From positions 55,901,783 to 55,965,782 of the forward strand of contig CM057228.1 of NCBI GenBank assembly GCA_029891385.1: a stretch of DNA of 64,000 nucleotides, written 5' to 3'. This DNA comes from Erythroxylum novogranatense. Lineage: Eukaryota; Streptophyta; Magnoliopsida; Malpighiales; Erythroxylaceae. Positions 37,001-48,326 of this stretch are shown piece by piece; the stretch's first letter is position 1, and each line of letters opens with the position of its first letter. Under the pieces are notes generated by a model. That model made no database searches. It saw nothing but the letters and a program-made list of their open reading frames with translations, and was not told the origin of the DNA. A program made the translations under genes and the position numbers.

Positions 37001-37130
37001 TGGGAGTCAAAACACACTGCAATCATTTGGTCATTCGCTCATCCATAAAATTATGGGTGCTACCCGAGTCAACCAAGGTGTATAGTTAAATATTAGCCAC
37101 ACTTCCACAAACCTTTATTGTCTGAAACCC
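34100..37130 (-). pseudogene. pol: gypsy-B pol: protease, RT, RNase H, integrase, degenerate
   Basis: On the minus strand: protease around LVDSGSTHNF (about 37050-37080); RT with SPFSAPVVLVKKKDN (36330), [13 protein letters not shown] (about 36090-36130) and an active-site box reading FFDN with a following stop instead of FFDDI (about 36010); RNase H and the linker YIITYKKGVENTVADALSQV (35220-35300); integrase with MDFITRLPKSTGKQIIMVVV (34800-34865) and PQTDSQSK (about 34580-34610). More than ten stops or frameshifts. Confidence 0.85.
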
Positions 37131-37179
37131 TAGAATGCTTGTTAAGGCACTTGTTGAAATTTGTACCTTGCCACCTTTA

Positions 37180-38397
37180 ATTTGTTCCCACTCTAACTCA
37201 TCGCACGAACCCTGACCAATATCATCCATATCCCTGCCCACTCAATCCAGAACAACTGCTTCCACTTACACCGATGGCTAGGCCCATACTTCTTGGCGCA
37301 CTAGTAGCACAACCCTTTAGCTCGCATTTCCTTCCTGTGTAGGAGTTCTTCTGGTGTTAATTTGAATTGGTGAAGGCTATTTGAAAAAGTGGCATTATTA
37401 GTCTTATAAGGGTTTTGTATATTGCTAGTAAACGAGGGTGGGTTGGAGGGCTTTTGTGTTTTATGAAAGGTACTGGTCATAGAAATACGTTAGGCCTGGT
37501 GTTTGGTAGGCAAAGAAGATGTAGGGTGAAGTCTAGCGAAGGGTGATTTGTGGTTGAGCCTAGCATACTCTACCTCGACGTGCCTAATCGCCTCGTTCAA
37601 GGTTTTGGGTGCCCGATTCACTATAACAAATTGCAACTCTTCCTACAACCCGCTAATAAACAGCTGCATGGTCTCACTATCATTTAAAGGAACGCGAGTA
37701 CACATTTCATCAAAAGCATCCAAGTATTCATAAAAATACCCTGTTTGAATGATCTGCCTGAACACTACTAATGGGTACTCATTCTTCCCGCCACCAAATC
37801 GAGTGTAAATGGCTTCAACATAAACTTCCCAAGGCATATAAGGGAGTTGTTTCTTACCAGCGATATAGGACCTGTGCCATTTGAGTGCATTGCCTTCCAA
37901 GTACACCGATACCATCTTCACCTTTCGGGTTTTGTCCACATTCACAACATCAAAATAATTGTTGGCTTTTATAGCCAATCAAAGACATTAGTACCATTGA
38001 ACCGAGGAAAATCAAGCTTAGGTGGTTTTGGCAACTGAGAAAAACCTATAGACCCTATGGGAAGATAACTATAAGTTGGTTGGCCATAAGGAGGGACATG
38101 GAAAGAGGTAGATTCCCTGCTAATGATGGAGAGGGTGATGCTAGAAGTGATTCCACCCTATGAGACATTAGGAGGAGGTGGTGCGATGGAGCTATTTGTA
38201 GATAACCCAGATCCTCCTCCTACAATACCCATCGATGTGTGATTAAAAAATGGAATCGATGGTGATGTGGGTTTGGAGCTTGCTAAACCATCACTGTGAT
38301 CCAAATGTTGATACATTCGATGTCTAATGGGAGAAAGAATTTCTGCGAACATTTGGGACATTTCATTTCTGAGCAGAAGAGCCATTTTCTTTTTCAA
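37180..38397 (-). pseudogene. gag: gypsy-B gag, degenerate
   Basis: Minus-strand frames 38158-38397 (N-terminus, [14 protein letters not shown]) and 37643-37978 (KVKMVSVYLEGNALKWHRSY, then FDEMCTRVPLNDSE) form a retrotransposon capsid. A Cys-His box with HRCKWKQL follows near 37240-37310, its second Cys preceded by a stop. Several frames are broken. Confidence 0.75.
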
Positions 38398-39835
38398 GTA
38401 GTGCTCGATCGATTACATATTAATCAATATTCGATTGATTGGTCTGAGGTTATCGACAAAAAAGATTTGTCCAAGTCACTTCCTTTCTTTTTGTCCAAGT
38501 TACATCTTTTTTGTCCAAGTTACTTCTTTTTTTGTCTACAACGCGGAGTCGAATTTGTTGATTCTCAGATACAAAGATATCAAATGGGATACATCAAATT
38601 GGCATGCCTAGTAAATGTGTGGTATTTGAAATGTCTTCCTAGTTATATCGCGAATCTTTTAGATAAACCTCTTAAAGAATTAGAAGGCTTAGTATACTGT
38701 GATGTGTGATTTGATCGAAAGTCCGATTTTATAGTTTTGAAATGAGAAACTGTCATCCCATTTAATCAAATTGGGATGTTCTAGATCTGACATGTCTTTA
38801 TTTTTTTCTACTTGACTAAGCCCCACTTGTAGATTGTTGAAAAGTTGTTTAATAGATTCCATCTCCTCCTTGTGGGTTGCCTAATTTTCAAGGGTGATCT
38901 GTTCAAGTTGGTCCTATTTTTTGGTGGTAGGCATCTTCCCATTCAGTGATCATGGCAATTTTGTCTTGGAGGTCTTTAGAGAGTTGTTTTTGAGTCTCCT
39001 CTAGTTGTTTTAGTCTCGTGCCTTCAACCATCAAGTCTAAGGAACAGTGGGCTTTGATACCACTTGATAACAGCTACTTTGGATTGGTTAAGGAGCTCTA
39101 ATGGTTCCTACGTGTTTAACGTCACAAAAAAGAATATTTGATAAAGAAATAACAGAGAGGAAAGAAGTAGAGAAGATGAGGGAGAGAAAAAGAGTATATT
39201 ATTTGTTTTCTATATTTGTAAATGTCAGCCAATACAATTCAAATAGGGCCACTATGAGATTCCTTTAACAAACTTGCTAGCTAATCATTCAGTAATTCTC
39301 AAACGGTAAAATTTACATCTTGAATATTGGATTGTTAGAGTCTTGCTAGATCAAATTGGCTCGTATCACCCGCAGCATCAATTCTTTACATAAACCAATC
39401 CAAAGCAGGTTTAGGGCCCCCAAACAACCCTTCTTAATGCTAATGCCATGGATTTCAAAACTTTGGTGCAACGATTCCCTAGTTGCCCCAGTAAAGCCAG
39501 CTGCCAAGGGTCCTGTTAACTTAAATTTCTAAGTCGAGATTGAGAAGAATTACCGTGATTCAACTAGAGTAATGGCAGCTACTGGCCATTATCATCAACA
39601 ATCTGCATATCAAATTCAACGAGTAGAATAACCATGGCAACAAAATCAAGAACACCAACAAATTAAGGAGCAATCATGCATAGTTTCACAGGACAGTGCT
39701 GATCTTACCAATGATGGTCAATATTTTTCGACGTCAGTTAAGAGTAGCTTCATTCCTAACCTTGATACGCTGGATGAGTTCTTCATCCACGATTTTCCTT
39801 TTCGTGAACTTTCTGGGGAGTCTTTTCCTCAATGA

Positions 39836-40496
39836 TTTCTTCTAGTGGTAAGGTGCTGAATCGATCCGATTGTATTAGTGGTACTGTAGAGTAGATGCTC
39901 ACAAGTATGGAGCCTATTGGATTACATGTATGCTGGTAGAAGAAAAATTCAAAATTATATTCTACTAACGTAAAAGTCGAGGAAAGAAGAAGAAAAACGG
40001 TTCAAATTTGTATTCTATTTTAATGTAATATTATGTTAGGGACTTCTTTCAATGGATTATTACTTTGTGTTGCAATGGGAACATCTCTATTTTTTTTGTT
40101 TTTGTTTAAAAGGAAAGAATGAAAATTTTAAAGTTCCTTAGTGCCCCTTCATGTGGTAATTAAGCAGTAAAAGTGTATTATGGATTAGTATGCCTTGGAA
40201 TAAATTTTAAGAAAAATAAAGCATAAATTTTAAGTGAGATTTTTTTTACACTTTGGGATAAATTTTAAGAAAAATAAAATAGAAATTTCAAGTGATATTT
40301 TTTAAAAATAAAGACATATCTAACTCTTGGTGCTCGTATAATCTCAGGACAAAGTTTATCTTATCTAATGATAAAATATTATTTTAATAAAATAAATTTT
40401 TATTTAATAATAATAGTCATTAATTAATATATAAAATTTGGATGACCTACTATACTTTTCAAACCAAAATTTGAAGATAATTACATCAATAAGAAT
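39836..40496. other. Spacer after the VQ-like pseudogene
   Basis: AT-rich, no gene seen. The words TAAATTTTAAG-AAAAATAAA occur twice (about 40202 and 40260). 40492-40496 (AGAAT) is the copia-2 target-site duplication. Confidence 0.4.
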
Positions 40497-41702
40497 TGTT
40501 AGAGTAGTGCCCTAAAGGCAATCCCCTTTAGTGCTTTTTATTCATAGTCATGTATAGACTTTATGAATAAATAAAGAAAGACATGTTTCATTTATTTGAT
40601 ATTCTTTATGAATTGATAGTGATCTTTAATCAAATTAATGAAGTCCATGATATATGACATAGCATGAAGGAAATTATGATGTGATCATACTCCTGAGATT
40701 CCTATCATGTGCAATTATGTCAAGATTCAAATTTTTCCTAGTCATAGGATTAATGAGACTAGACATCATTAATCCAGACAGACTAGCATATGTCATACTC
40801 CTTGATTGGATCAGCAAAGTGGATCTCGTAAGCTGTAAATATGAGATATTTAGAGTTGACATATGGATGCTTACTAGTGGTAGTAAGTTCATCGATGACT
40901 CGCCATGAGATCATCACATGGATTTATGTCGCTGATAATCTCATCATAGAATGGTGCAAGTATCCTTAGACTTGAGGTACTCGAGGATATCTTGATATCT
41001 TGATCCGCATTTTGACTTCATTCCTTGTGGCCTTCGGAGGTTACTCATAGGGTGGTGCTTGGAGTGCAGTTTGAGGTATTCAAGGTAATTGAGTAGCCAA
41101 TAAAGGATTCATCACTACGGAAAATGTAAGAGATACCACGCCTCTTGTCGGGATCATTACTTTAAGTCTCGGCGAGCATGACTATGTCATGAAGAGTGTC
41201 TTCATGGACATATAAAGTAATGAGTCCTCGACAGAATCGATTTCACTGGGCTAGACTTAGTCTAGAAGAGTTGACATATTAGCCATACTCATAACCAAGT
41301 GGGGTATAGGATGATGAAAGGACGAATTGCACCAGAATTGTCATGGAATGGTTCGTGATCGGTTCGTGATGAATTCATCAAACCAATTACTTTCCGGTCA
41401 ATTGGGGTCATGATGTGTTCTAGATACCGCTCATGACTTGCTCAGATTAATTGTTAATCTAAGTGGCCAACATAACCGAAACCTAAAGGGTCACACGCTA
41501 AGAGTGACTCGAGAGAATCTGTAAAATAGTAATTGGACAGAGTTCCAATTATGGAGAGCATTAGATTAAATGGATCCCAATGGATTGGGATATGTCCGAT
41601 GAGATCGCGACATCAATATTGCTAAGAAAGGTTTCCGGTGATTTTTCAATACCGGAGCCCAGTAGGCCGGTAGGACCGACCCCAGTTTGACTGGACCTCT
41701 TA

Positions 41703-41760
41703 GTAATTATATATATATATTAATTAATTAAGTAATTAATTAATTATATATATATATTTA
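41703..41760. repeat. AT-rich near-perfect palindrome in copia-2 5' LTR
   Basis: A run of (TA)n, then TAATTAATTAAGTAATTAAT, then (TA)n reads nearly the same on both strands and could form a cruciform. The same structure is in the 3' LTR at about 49554-49611. Confidence 0.8.
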
Positions 41761-42318
41761 TATGTTATACACGTTGAAAGAGGGAGGAGAGGATAAGAAT
41801 GTTGAAAAGTCAAAGATGCCTTCATTTAATGCTTAAAGAAATGAATGGCTATAAAGCCACCACTTGGCTTCATCTTATGGAACTCTTTTAAGAGTTAAAA
41901 GAAAGACATAAGATGGCTTAAGTGAAAAAAGATGATGGTCGTATGTTTCATGGAAGAGAAAAGGAGAAAGCTTAAAGGTTAAGTTTAAGGTGTAATTTGG
42001 ATTTCATCTCTTCTTTTTCTCAAGCATCATCGATTTCTCTCTTCTCCAACACAAGGATTCAACGTTATTCTCAAGCTCTCCAGGACAGAGGTAGGGTCTA
42101 GCAGCTCTTATTCTGTTCTAACTATTCCCGGGTCAAAGGAGTTTGACTTGGTTAGGTTTTCTGATCTCTGCGTGGATACCTTTAGAGATAGTCTCTATTG
42201 GCTATTCAGGTTTGAGTTTTCATACCGACACCGGGATCCTGGGTTTTCGGAAGGTCCCGGACCAAAATTTTGTTTCCGCTGCTGGAACATGTGATGTTCC
42301 TCCGGGATTTTCCTACAG

Positions 42319-42330
42319 TGGTATCAGAGC
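42319..42330 (+). other. Primer-binding site of copia-2
   Basis: TGGTATCAGAGC, the exact initiator-Met tRNA complement, one base after the LTR end. Confidence 0.9.
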
Positions 42331-43440
42331 GTCTGGTGTCGTGTATGAAGCTTTAACTGAAGCTAGATCATAAACCCTAATTGCTTGTGATGCTGTAGCA
42401 TGTTTTCTGTTCAATTTTCGAATTTCTATAGAGATAGGGTTTTCGAAATTTTTATGCCCAGGAATGTTCATAACATGTTAGAGAATATGTCTATGAATTT
42501 TCAGAATTTATCAATTTGATCTGATATCGTTTTGCTAATTATTTTCCTAAGCTTACAGATGCTGTTTTTGAAACGATTCTGTGAACTGGCAGTAGTATAA
42601 AATCAAGAATAAATTCTAGAAAAATCTTTTTCTAGATTTTCCTTCACCTACATGTCTCTAAGATGTTGGTGAATGTCTGTGAGCATGGAAATTGGATTTC
42701 AAGGTGATTGGATATTTATTGTCGATTTTATTCTATGATGTTGGGAATTGCTGTGTTGATGTACACAGTTTTTTAATCGGTTTTGTTATTTTGGTTGACT
42801 GAGTTTTTGATGGCCTAAAATCCTGAAAAAATTCAGGTAGCATGTTCTGAACATGTAGTAACCTATATAATTTTCTCAGAATTTATTGAAATTTTTTCAT
42901 TGATCATTTCAAGCAATGTACAGAACTGGACAGTTTTGGTGAAAATTGTTGGGACTGTTTTGCTTGGCTTGATTGAGGTTGCTTTTTCAGTTCCAATGCC
43001 TTGCAACATTTTTAATGCGATTAAAAATGTGTTATCTTGATGTGGTATGATTTCCAAAGTGAATTTCTTGAATTTGTTTTTCCAAGAATTTTTGAATGCC
43101 AAATTGGTCACTTTTGTGTCTCGTTAGTATATTTCATTTTCTTGCTTGTTTTGGCCGTCACAATTTTTGTGACAAGTGCCGGAGTAGTTTTGAGAGTGTA
43201 TACACTAGCTTGAGATGCTTAGGGTGAGAATTTGGGTGTTCCTAAAGTATTTGGATATTTATGAGTTTTGACTCATTTCAAGCTTTTCATATGGTTTGAC
43301 CATATAAGGCATTCATGGATCAATGAAGTGTTCATTGATACATCAACTGACAGATATTACCTTAGGTATGAGGGTATTGAGAATTGGAATTGCATTGATT
43401 GAGGAATTAGCCGATTAGAGTTTTTAGCAAAATTCCCTGA

Positions 43441-43710
43441 ATAAGTCGACTTGTATATGGAATAAGTCGACTTGTTCAAGGTTTTTGGATAAGTCGACTT
43501 GTGAATAGAATAAGTCGACTTGTTCAAGATTTCAGTATAAGTCGACTTGTAGCTTCTTGTAAGTCGACTTATACATGGGCAGATGAAATAAGTCGACTTG
43601 TGTCAAACAAGTCGACTTGTGTGTGGGCAGATGCAATAAGTCGACTTGCATTTGATGAAAGTCGACTTGTGGCATGCTTAGGTTGGATGGTGGATGATTA
43701 TAAGGATTGA
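43441..43710. repeat. 48-bp minisatellite carrying ten AGTCGACT palindromes, copia-2 leader
   Basis: AGTCGACT starts at 43444, 43465, 43492, 43513, 43540, 43562, 43591, 43610, 43639 and 43660. Spacing alternates roughly 21 and 27 bp, so two palindromes make one unit of 48 bp (51 once). Because 48 and 51 are multiples of three, one frame stays open from after a TGA at 43436-43438 to 43710 and reads repeated ISRLV. No other sign of coding. Confidence 0.9.
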
Positions 43711-43859
43711 TTTAATGTGATTGATGAAATAACCTAAATCATTCCATATAGTTTTCGTGACTATGATCCTTCAGCTTGGAGTCTAGAGTTTCCAAAACCC
43801 TCCTCGGTATATGAAAACTAACGCTTCCATTAATATGGTAAGAACCGAGTTCTTATAGG

Positions 43860-44262
43860 GTTGGGTTGTTGAGCAAACTCAAGCTCACTCTATCTGGATA
43901 TGTTGAACCATGAAAATATGATTTTCGGATTAATGGGTTGGTTTTCACTAGAAGCGTTGGTTTGTTGAGCAAACTCAAGGTCAACGTGACGAGGCGAAAT
44001 TGGGTAGCATACATCGGATGTATGCGCATCAAAGAGTTGATACTCAATGTAAGTGCATACATCAACAAGTTGATAAAGAGCGATTGATAGTTGTGTCTAA
44101 AATGTAATTGGTATATCTGATACCTCCCGAGACATAAGGTGGCTTGTTGGACAAATCCAAGGTCATTCTCAATGTCGGTTATCGATGATGCAATTGGTAT
44201 GACCGATACCTACCGATTGACCTAACTTGTGGCTTGTTGGACAAATCCAAGGTCATTCTTAG
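43860..44262. repeat. Dispersed repeats in copia-2 leader
   Basis: Four related segments: GTTGAGCAAACTCAAG at about 43867 and 43970, and GTTGGACAAATCCAAGGTCA at about 44155 and 44230. They sit between the minisatellite and gag; role unknown. Confidence 0.65.
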
Positions 44263-44442
44263 TAATATCGGATATCAACCCACTAGGAGATAATGTCATT
44301 TTGTTTCTTTGGATTCGTAATGAGGGTTATGGATTCTATGAAACTAGTGGGAGCGTTTTTTGCATATCATTCAAGTCCTTATGATTATGCAGCTATTCCT
44401 ATTCTAACATTCTTCCTCTCTTTTCGTGTAGGTTGTTTGAAA

Positions 44443-45240
44443 ATGTCGTCAAGTGTGAACCTTCGCTCGCTAATGGAATCAAACAAGCTAACTGGACCGA
44501 ATTTTCTTGATTAGTTAAGGAACCTGAGAATCGTTCTCGATCCAAGGTCCAGGATATATCCTAGATTTTCGCTTCGAGATACACTGCATCGATGCTTCTG
44601 ATGATGATCAGAAAGCATATAGTAAGCATCTTAAGGACAGTGACATGGCGACTTTCATTATGCTTGCGTCGATGTCACCTGAGCTGCAGAAGCAACACGA
44701 GTCCATGGATGCTCACACAATAGTTTTTCATCTTAGGGAGCTGTTTGACGAGCAAGCCCGGTCTGAAAGGTTCGAGACCTCAAGGCTTCTCTTCACCACC
44801 AAGATGGCTTCAGGGACATCTGCTGTGCAGTACGCCCTGAAGATGAATGGCTATATTGAGAGATTGGCCGTCTTAGGTTTTGCAATGGATCATGAATTAA
44901 GTATAGACTTAATTCTCGTTGGATTGTCGGCGATTATGCGCAGTTCAGTGCTAAACTATCGGATGAACCAAATATCCACTACAATACCGAGTGATCAATC
45001 TGCCAAGACAATGAAACGCAACTATCAAGAATGATAGTAAGCAAGTCTTGGTAGTAGCTTCTTCTTCTTCAGGTTCAAAGAAGAAAAAGAACCCAAAGAA
45101 GAAGAAGGCTAAGAAACCAAAGGGAGGCGCCATCAAGAAGAAGACCAAAGAAGCTGCCCTAAAAGGAACTTGCTTCCATTGCGGTAAAGATGGTCATTGA
45201 GGCGCAATTGCAAAGTCTATCTCGAGTCATTTGAAGCGTA
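44443..45240 (+). pseudogene. gag: copia-2 gag, nonsense and frameshifts
   Basis: ATG at 44443 follows an acceptor-like TTTTCGTGTAG. The frame meets TAG at 44512-44514 where a Trp codon is expected, then resumes in 44645-45034 with typical copia capsid text (FETSRLLFTTKMASGTSAVQ, LAVLGFAMDHELSIDLILVG). A zinc knuckle begins CFHCGKDGH near 45173 but is followed by a stop. A basic run KKKKNPKKKKAKKPK precedes it. Confidence 0.85.
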
Positions 45241-45284
45241 AGAAGGCATCGATGCCTCGACTACTTCAGTTTGTATGTCATTGA

Positions 45285-46545
45285 AGTTAATATTATTCGA
45301 TCACAACATCCGGGTATTTGATCTTTGGTTGTGGCTCACATATGTAATGATATGCGGGGCCTCGAGGATGAGGCAACTCATGAAGGAGAAGTAGACTGCG
45401 TGTTGGAAATGGAGCAAGAGTTCTTTGCATTAGTAGTAGGAACCTATGTTTTGTATCTCCCTCACCGGGCTTGTCTTCGAATTGGATGATTGTTATTTTG
45501 TACCCGTTTGACAAAGAATATATTATCATTTCTTGTCTAAATAGATTTGGATTCCATATGAATTTTAGTAGCAATGGTTGTTCTATTAATTCTAATGGAA
45601 TGCTTTATGGAACGGTACATTGTGCAATGGTATTTACATATTAGATATGTCTAATCCAATTTTAAATGTCAATGACACCAAACGGCATAAAAGAGATAAT
45701 CTAAAGTCAACTTACTTATGGCATTGTCGACTTGGCCATATAAATGAGACACGATCGCTAAACTCCACAAGAGTGGTAGTTTAGGGTCATTTGATTATGA
45801 ATCATATGACACATGCGAATCTTGTTTATTAGGCAAGATGACTAAGTTACCCTTCAAGGAAAGGGTGAACGGCGATTGGAGTAGTAGACCTAATACATTC
45901 AGATGTATGCGGTCCGATGTCCATCCATGCCGAAGTGGTTGTCGTTACTTCATTACCTTTATCGATGATTATTCACGATATGGGTACTTGTATCGATGAG
46001 ATACAAATCAAGCGCTTGAAAAGTTCAAACAATTGAAATGAAGTAGAAAACCAACTTGGTAAAAGTATCAAGGCATTACGATCCGATCGTGGTGGAGAAT
46101 ACTTAGACCAACAGTTTCAGGATTATCTCAGAGATAATGGCATTTTATCTCAGTGGACTCCTCCTTACACGCCGCAGCACAACGGTGTGGCTGAAAGGAG
46201 AAATCGAACCTTGTTGGACATGGTACGATCAATGATGGGTTTCACAAAGTTACCAAAATCGTTTTGGGGATATGCGCTAGAGACAGCTGTTTACTTGTTA
46301 AACAGAGCTCCCTCTAAGACAGTTGATGTTACTCCATATGAGATGTGGACTAACAGAAAACCTTATCTTTCTCATCTGAAAGTATGAGGTTGTCCAGCTT
46401 ACGTGAAGCAGATTCAGTCAGATAAACTGGAAGCGAAATCTGACAAGTGTTTGTTTGTAGGATATCCTAAAGAGACCAAAGGATATCAATTCTACCATGC
46501 TGAGGAACAAAAGGTGTTTGTTTCAAGGCATGCTGTCTTTTAGAG
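45285..46545 (+). pseudogene. pol: copia-2 protease and integrase, frame-broken
   Basis: Protease-like text with SHICND and AVGTYVL (45330-45460, with frameshifts) is followed by the GAG-pre-integrase zinc region (LWH-RLGHIN, CESCLLGKMTKLPF; 45718-45860). The integrase core follows: HSDVCGPM-like at about 45900, then RSDRGGEYLDQQF and TPPYTPQHNGVAERRNRTLLD (46080-46210). The 46187-46387 frame is clean (MMGFTKLPKSFWGYALETAV). The acidic catalytic residues appear present but lie in different frames. Confidence 0.8.
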
Positions 46546-46789
46546 AAAGAGTTTCTTTTACAAGAAGGCGATTGGGAGCAAAGTTGAACTTGAAGAAGTT
46601 CAAGATGCTCAAACAAGCTGAATCAACCGCTGAACTCAAAAGCGTCACTCATTCGAGATGAAGTAATGATTCAACCTTCCGTGACACACGAAGTTCAGAG
46701 GTCAAGTAGGATGCGACTTGTTCCCGAAAGATATGGATTTCGTAAGTGAACAGAATGACGATTGCTCATAGAAAATGATGAGCTGCTAC

Positions 46790-48326
46790 CTATGAAGAGG
46801 TTACGAAAAGTTCGAGTCGAAAAATGGCTTGTGCCATGAAAGCGAAATGGATTCCATGTATATAAACCAAGTATGGACTTTGGTTGATGCACCGAAGGAT
46901 AAAACCTATAGGGTGCAAATGGGTTTTCAAGAAGAAAACCGACATGGATGGTAATGTGATTACCCAAAGCAAGGCTCGTGGCCAAAGGATTTCGTCAAAG
47001 ACAAGGAGTTGACTATGACGAGACCTTGATTTCAGAAGCAATGCTTAAATCCATTCGGATACTCCTAGCCATTGCCGCTCATTATGATTATGAGATATGG
47101 CAAATGGATGTGAAGACGCTTTCCTTAACGGAAATCGCCGAGGATGTGTACATGACACAACCAGAGGGCTTCACTTCCGATGATGGCGAAAAGGTATGTA
47201 AGCGTAAATCCATCTATGGATGAAGCAAGCATCCAGAGTTGGAACATCCGTTTTGATGAGTCAATCAAAGAGTTTGGTTTCTCACAAAATCCGGATGAAC
47301 ACCTTGTGTGTACAAAAGGTTAATGGGAATGCAATCGTTTTCCTTGTGCTATATGTGGATGACATATTATTACTAGGAAACGATGTCTCAATCTTCGCAA
47401 TCGCTAAAATTTGGTTGTCCAAGCAATTTGCGATGAAGGACCTTGGTGAAGCAACTTATATCCTTGGGATAAAGATCTATAGAGATAGATCAAAGAGGTT
47501 GCTTGGTCTTTCACAATCATCGTACATAGATAAGATGCTAAAGAGGTTTAGCATGGAGCAGTCCAAGAGAGGGTTTCTTCCCATTATTCATGGGATAACA
47601 CTCGAAATCTATGTGTCCTAAGACACAAGATGAGAGGATTCGCATGGATCGGATCCCGTATGCATCTGCATGGGATCGATCATGTATGCTATGTTATGTC
47701 GAGGCCCGATGTATCGTATGCTACGAGTGTCACGAGCAGATACCAATCGGATCTGGTGAGGGTCATTGGGTGGTGTCAAGAATATCCTCAAGTACTTGCG
47801 AAGGACTAAGGATGTTTTCTTGATATATGGAGATGGAAATCTCAAGTGAGCGAGCATACGGATGCAGTTTCCAATCGACAAGGATGACTCGGATCCCGGT
47901 CAAAGTTATGTTTTCATTGAGCGGCGGAGCGGTCGATTGGAAGAGTTCCAAACAAGAGACGGCTGCGATTCGACGGCCGAGGCGTAGTACATTCTTTGCA
48001 TCGAGGCGATAAAGGAAGTCGTTTGGATCAAGAAGTTCATTTCTGAACTTGGTGTGGTTCCTAGCTGTGATGGACCCATACAGTTGTATTGTGACAACAA
48101 TGGGGCTATTGCTCAGGCAAAAGAACCAAGGTCTCACCAACGATCTAAACACGTACTCCGCAGATATCATCTGATTCGAGAGATCATTGCTAGAGGTGAT
48201 GTCGCGATCGAGAGGATTCCCACAGAGCAGAACATTGCTGATCCGTTGACGAAGCCATTGTCACACAAGAATTTTGATTCTCATGTACTCGCTTATGGTA
48301 TTAGATACCAAGGCGATTGGCTTTAG
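46790..48326 (+). pseudogene. pol: copia-2 reverse transcriptase-RNase H, frame-broken
   Basis: RT blocks are spread over at least four frames: WTLVDAPKDKTY near 46880, AKGFRQRQGVDYDETL (46978), the catalytic box LYVDDILLLGND (47351-47386), KDLGEATYILGIKIYRD (47436-47488). RNase H ends with IQLYCDNNGAIAQAKEPRSH, SKHVLRRYHLIREII and NIADPLTKPL (48075-48265). Most breaks are one-base gaps, often where GG or TGG is expected. Confidence 0.85.

Larger units (their letters stand above)
33552..39368 (-). mobile_element. Gypsy-B: Ty3-gypsy retrotransposon, degenerate
   Basis: 5817-bp element read on the minus strand. LTRs 39065-39368 (5', 304 bp) and 33552-33858 (3', 307 bp) share TGATA..TATCA ends. 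CCCGC duplicated at 33547-33551 and 39369-39373 is the TSD. The PBS complement GCTTTGATACCA lies at 39051-39062 and a purine tract abuts the 3' LTR (33859-33875). Domains run gag, protease, RT, RNase H, integrase, the Ty3-gypsy order. The Cys-His box wording (KKYGLGHRCK) and VDSGSTHNF protease suggest a chromovirus-like group, but I see no clear chromodomain. Confidence 0.9.
33382..39835 (+). pseudogene. VQ-motif protein-like pseudogene split by gypsy-B
   Basis: The 5' part opens with tandem ATGs (33382, 33385; MASSSECCKSMNKPF) and is cut at 33551. The 3' part resumes at 39374 and, with one TSD copy removed, continues SINSLHKPIQSRFRAPKQPF, then LLNANAMDFKTLVQRFPSC and ends LDEFFIHDFPFRELSGESF-P-Q and TGA at 39833-39835. 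FKTLVQRFPS matches the VQ signature F-x-x-x-V-Q-x-h-T-G with TG changed to PS. VQ proteins are small plant regulators that bind WRKY factors. Frameshifts and stops exist besides the insertion, so it was probably decaying already. Family call rests on the motif alone. Confidence 0.55.

Noticed and set aside
43501..43710. Coding gene with ISRLV repeats in the copia-2 leader
   Set aside because: The frame is open because the repeat unit is a multiple of three; no proper start context or known domain.
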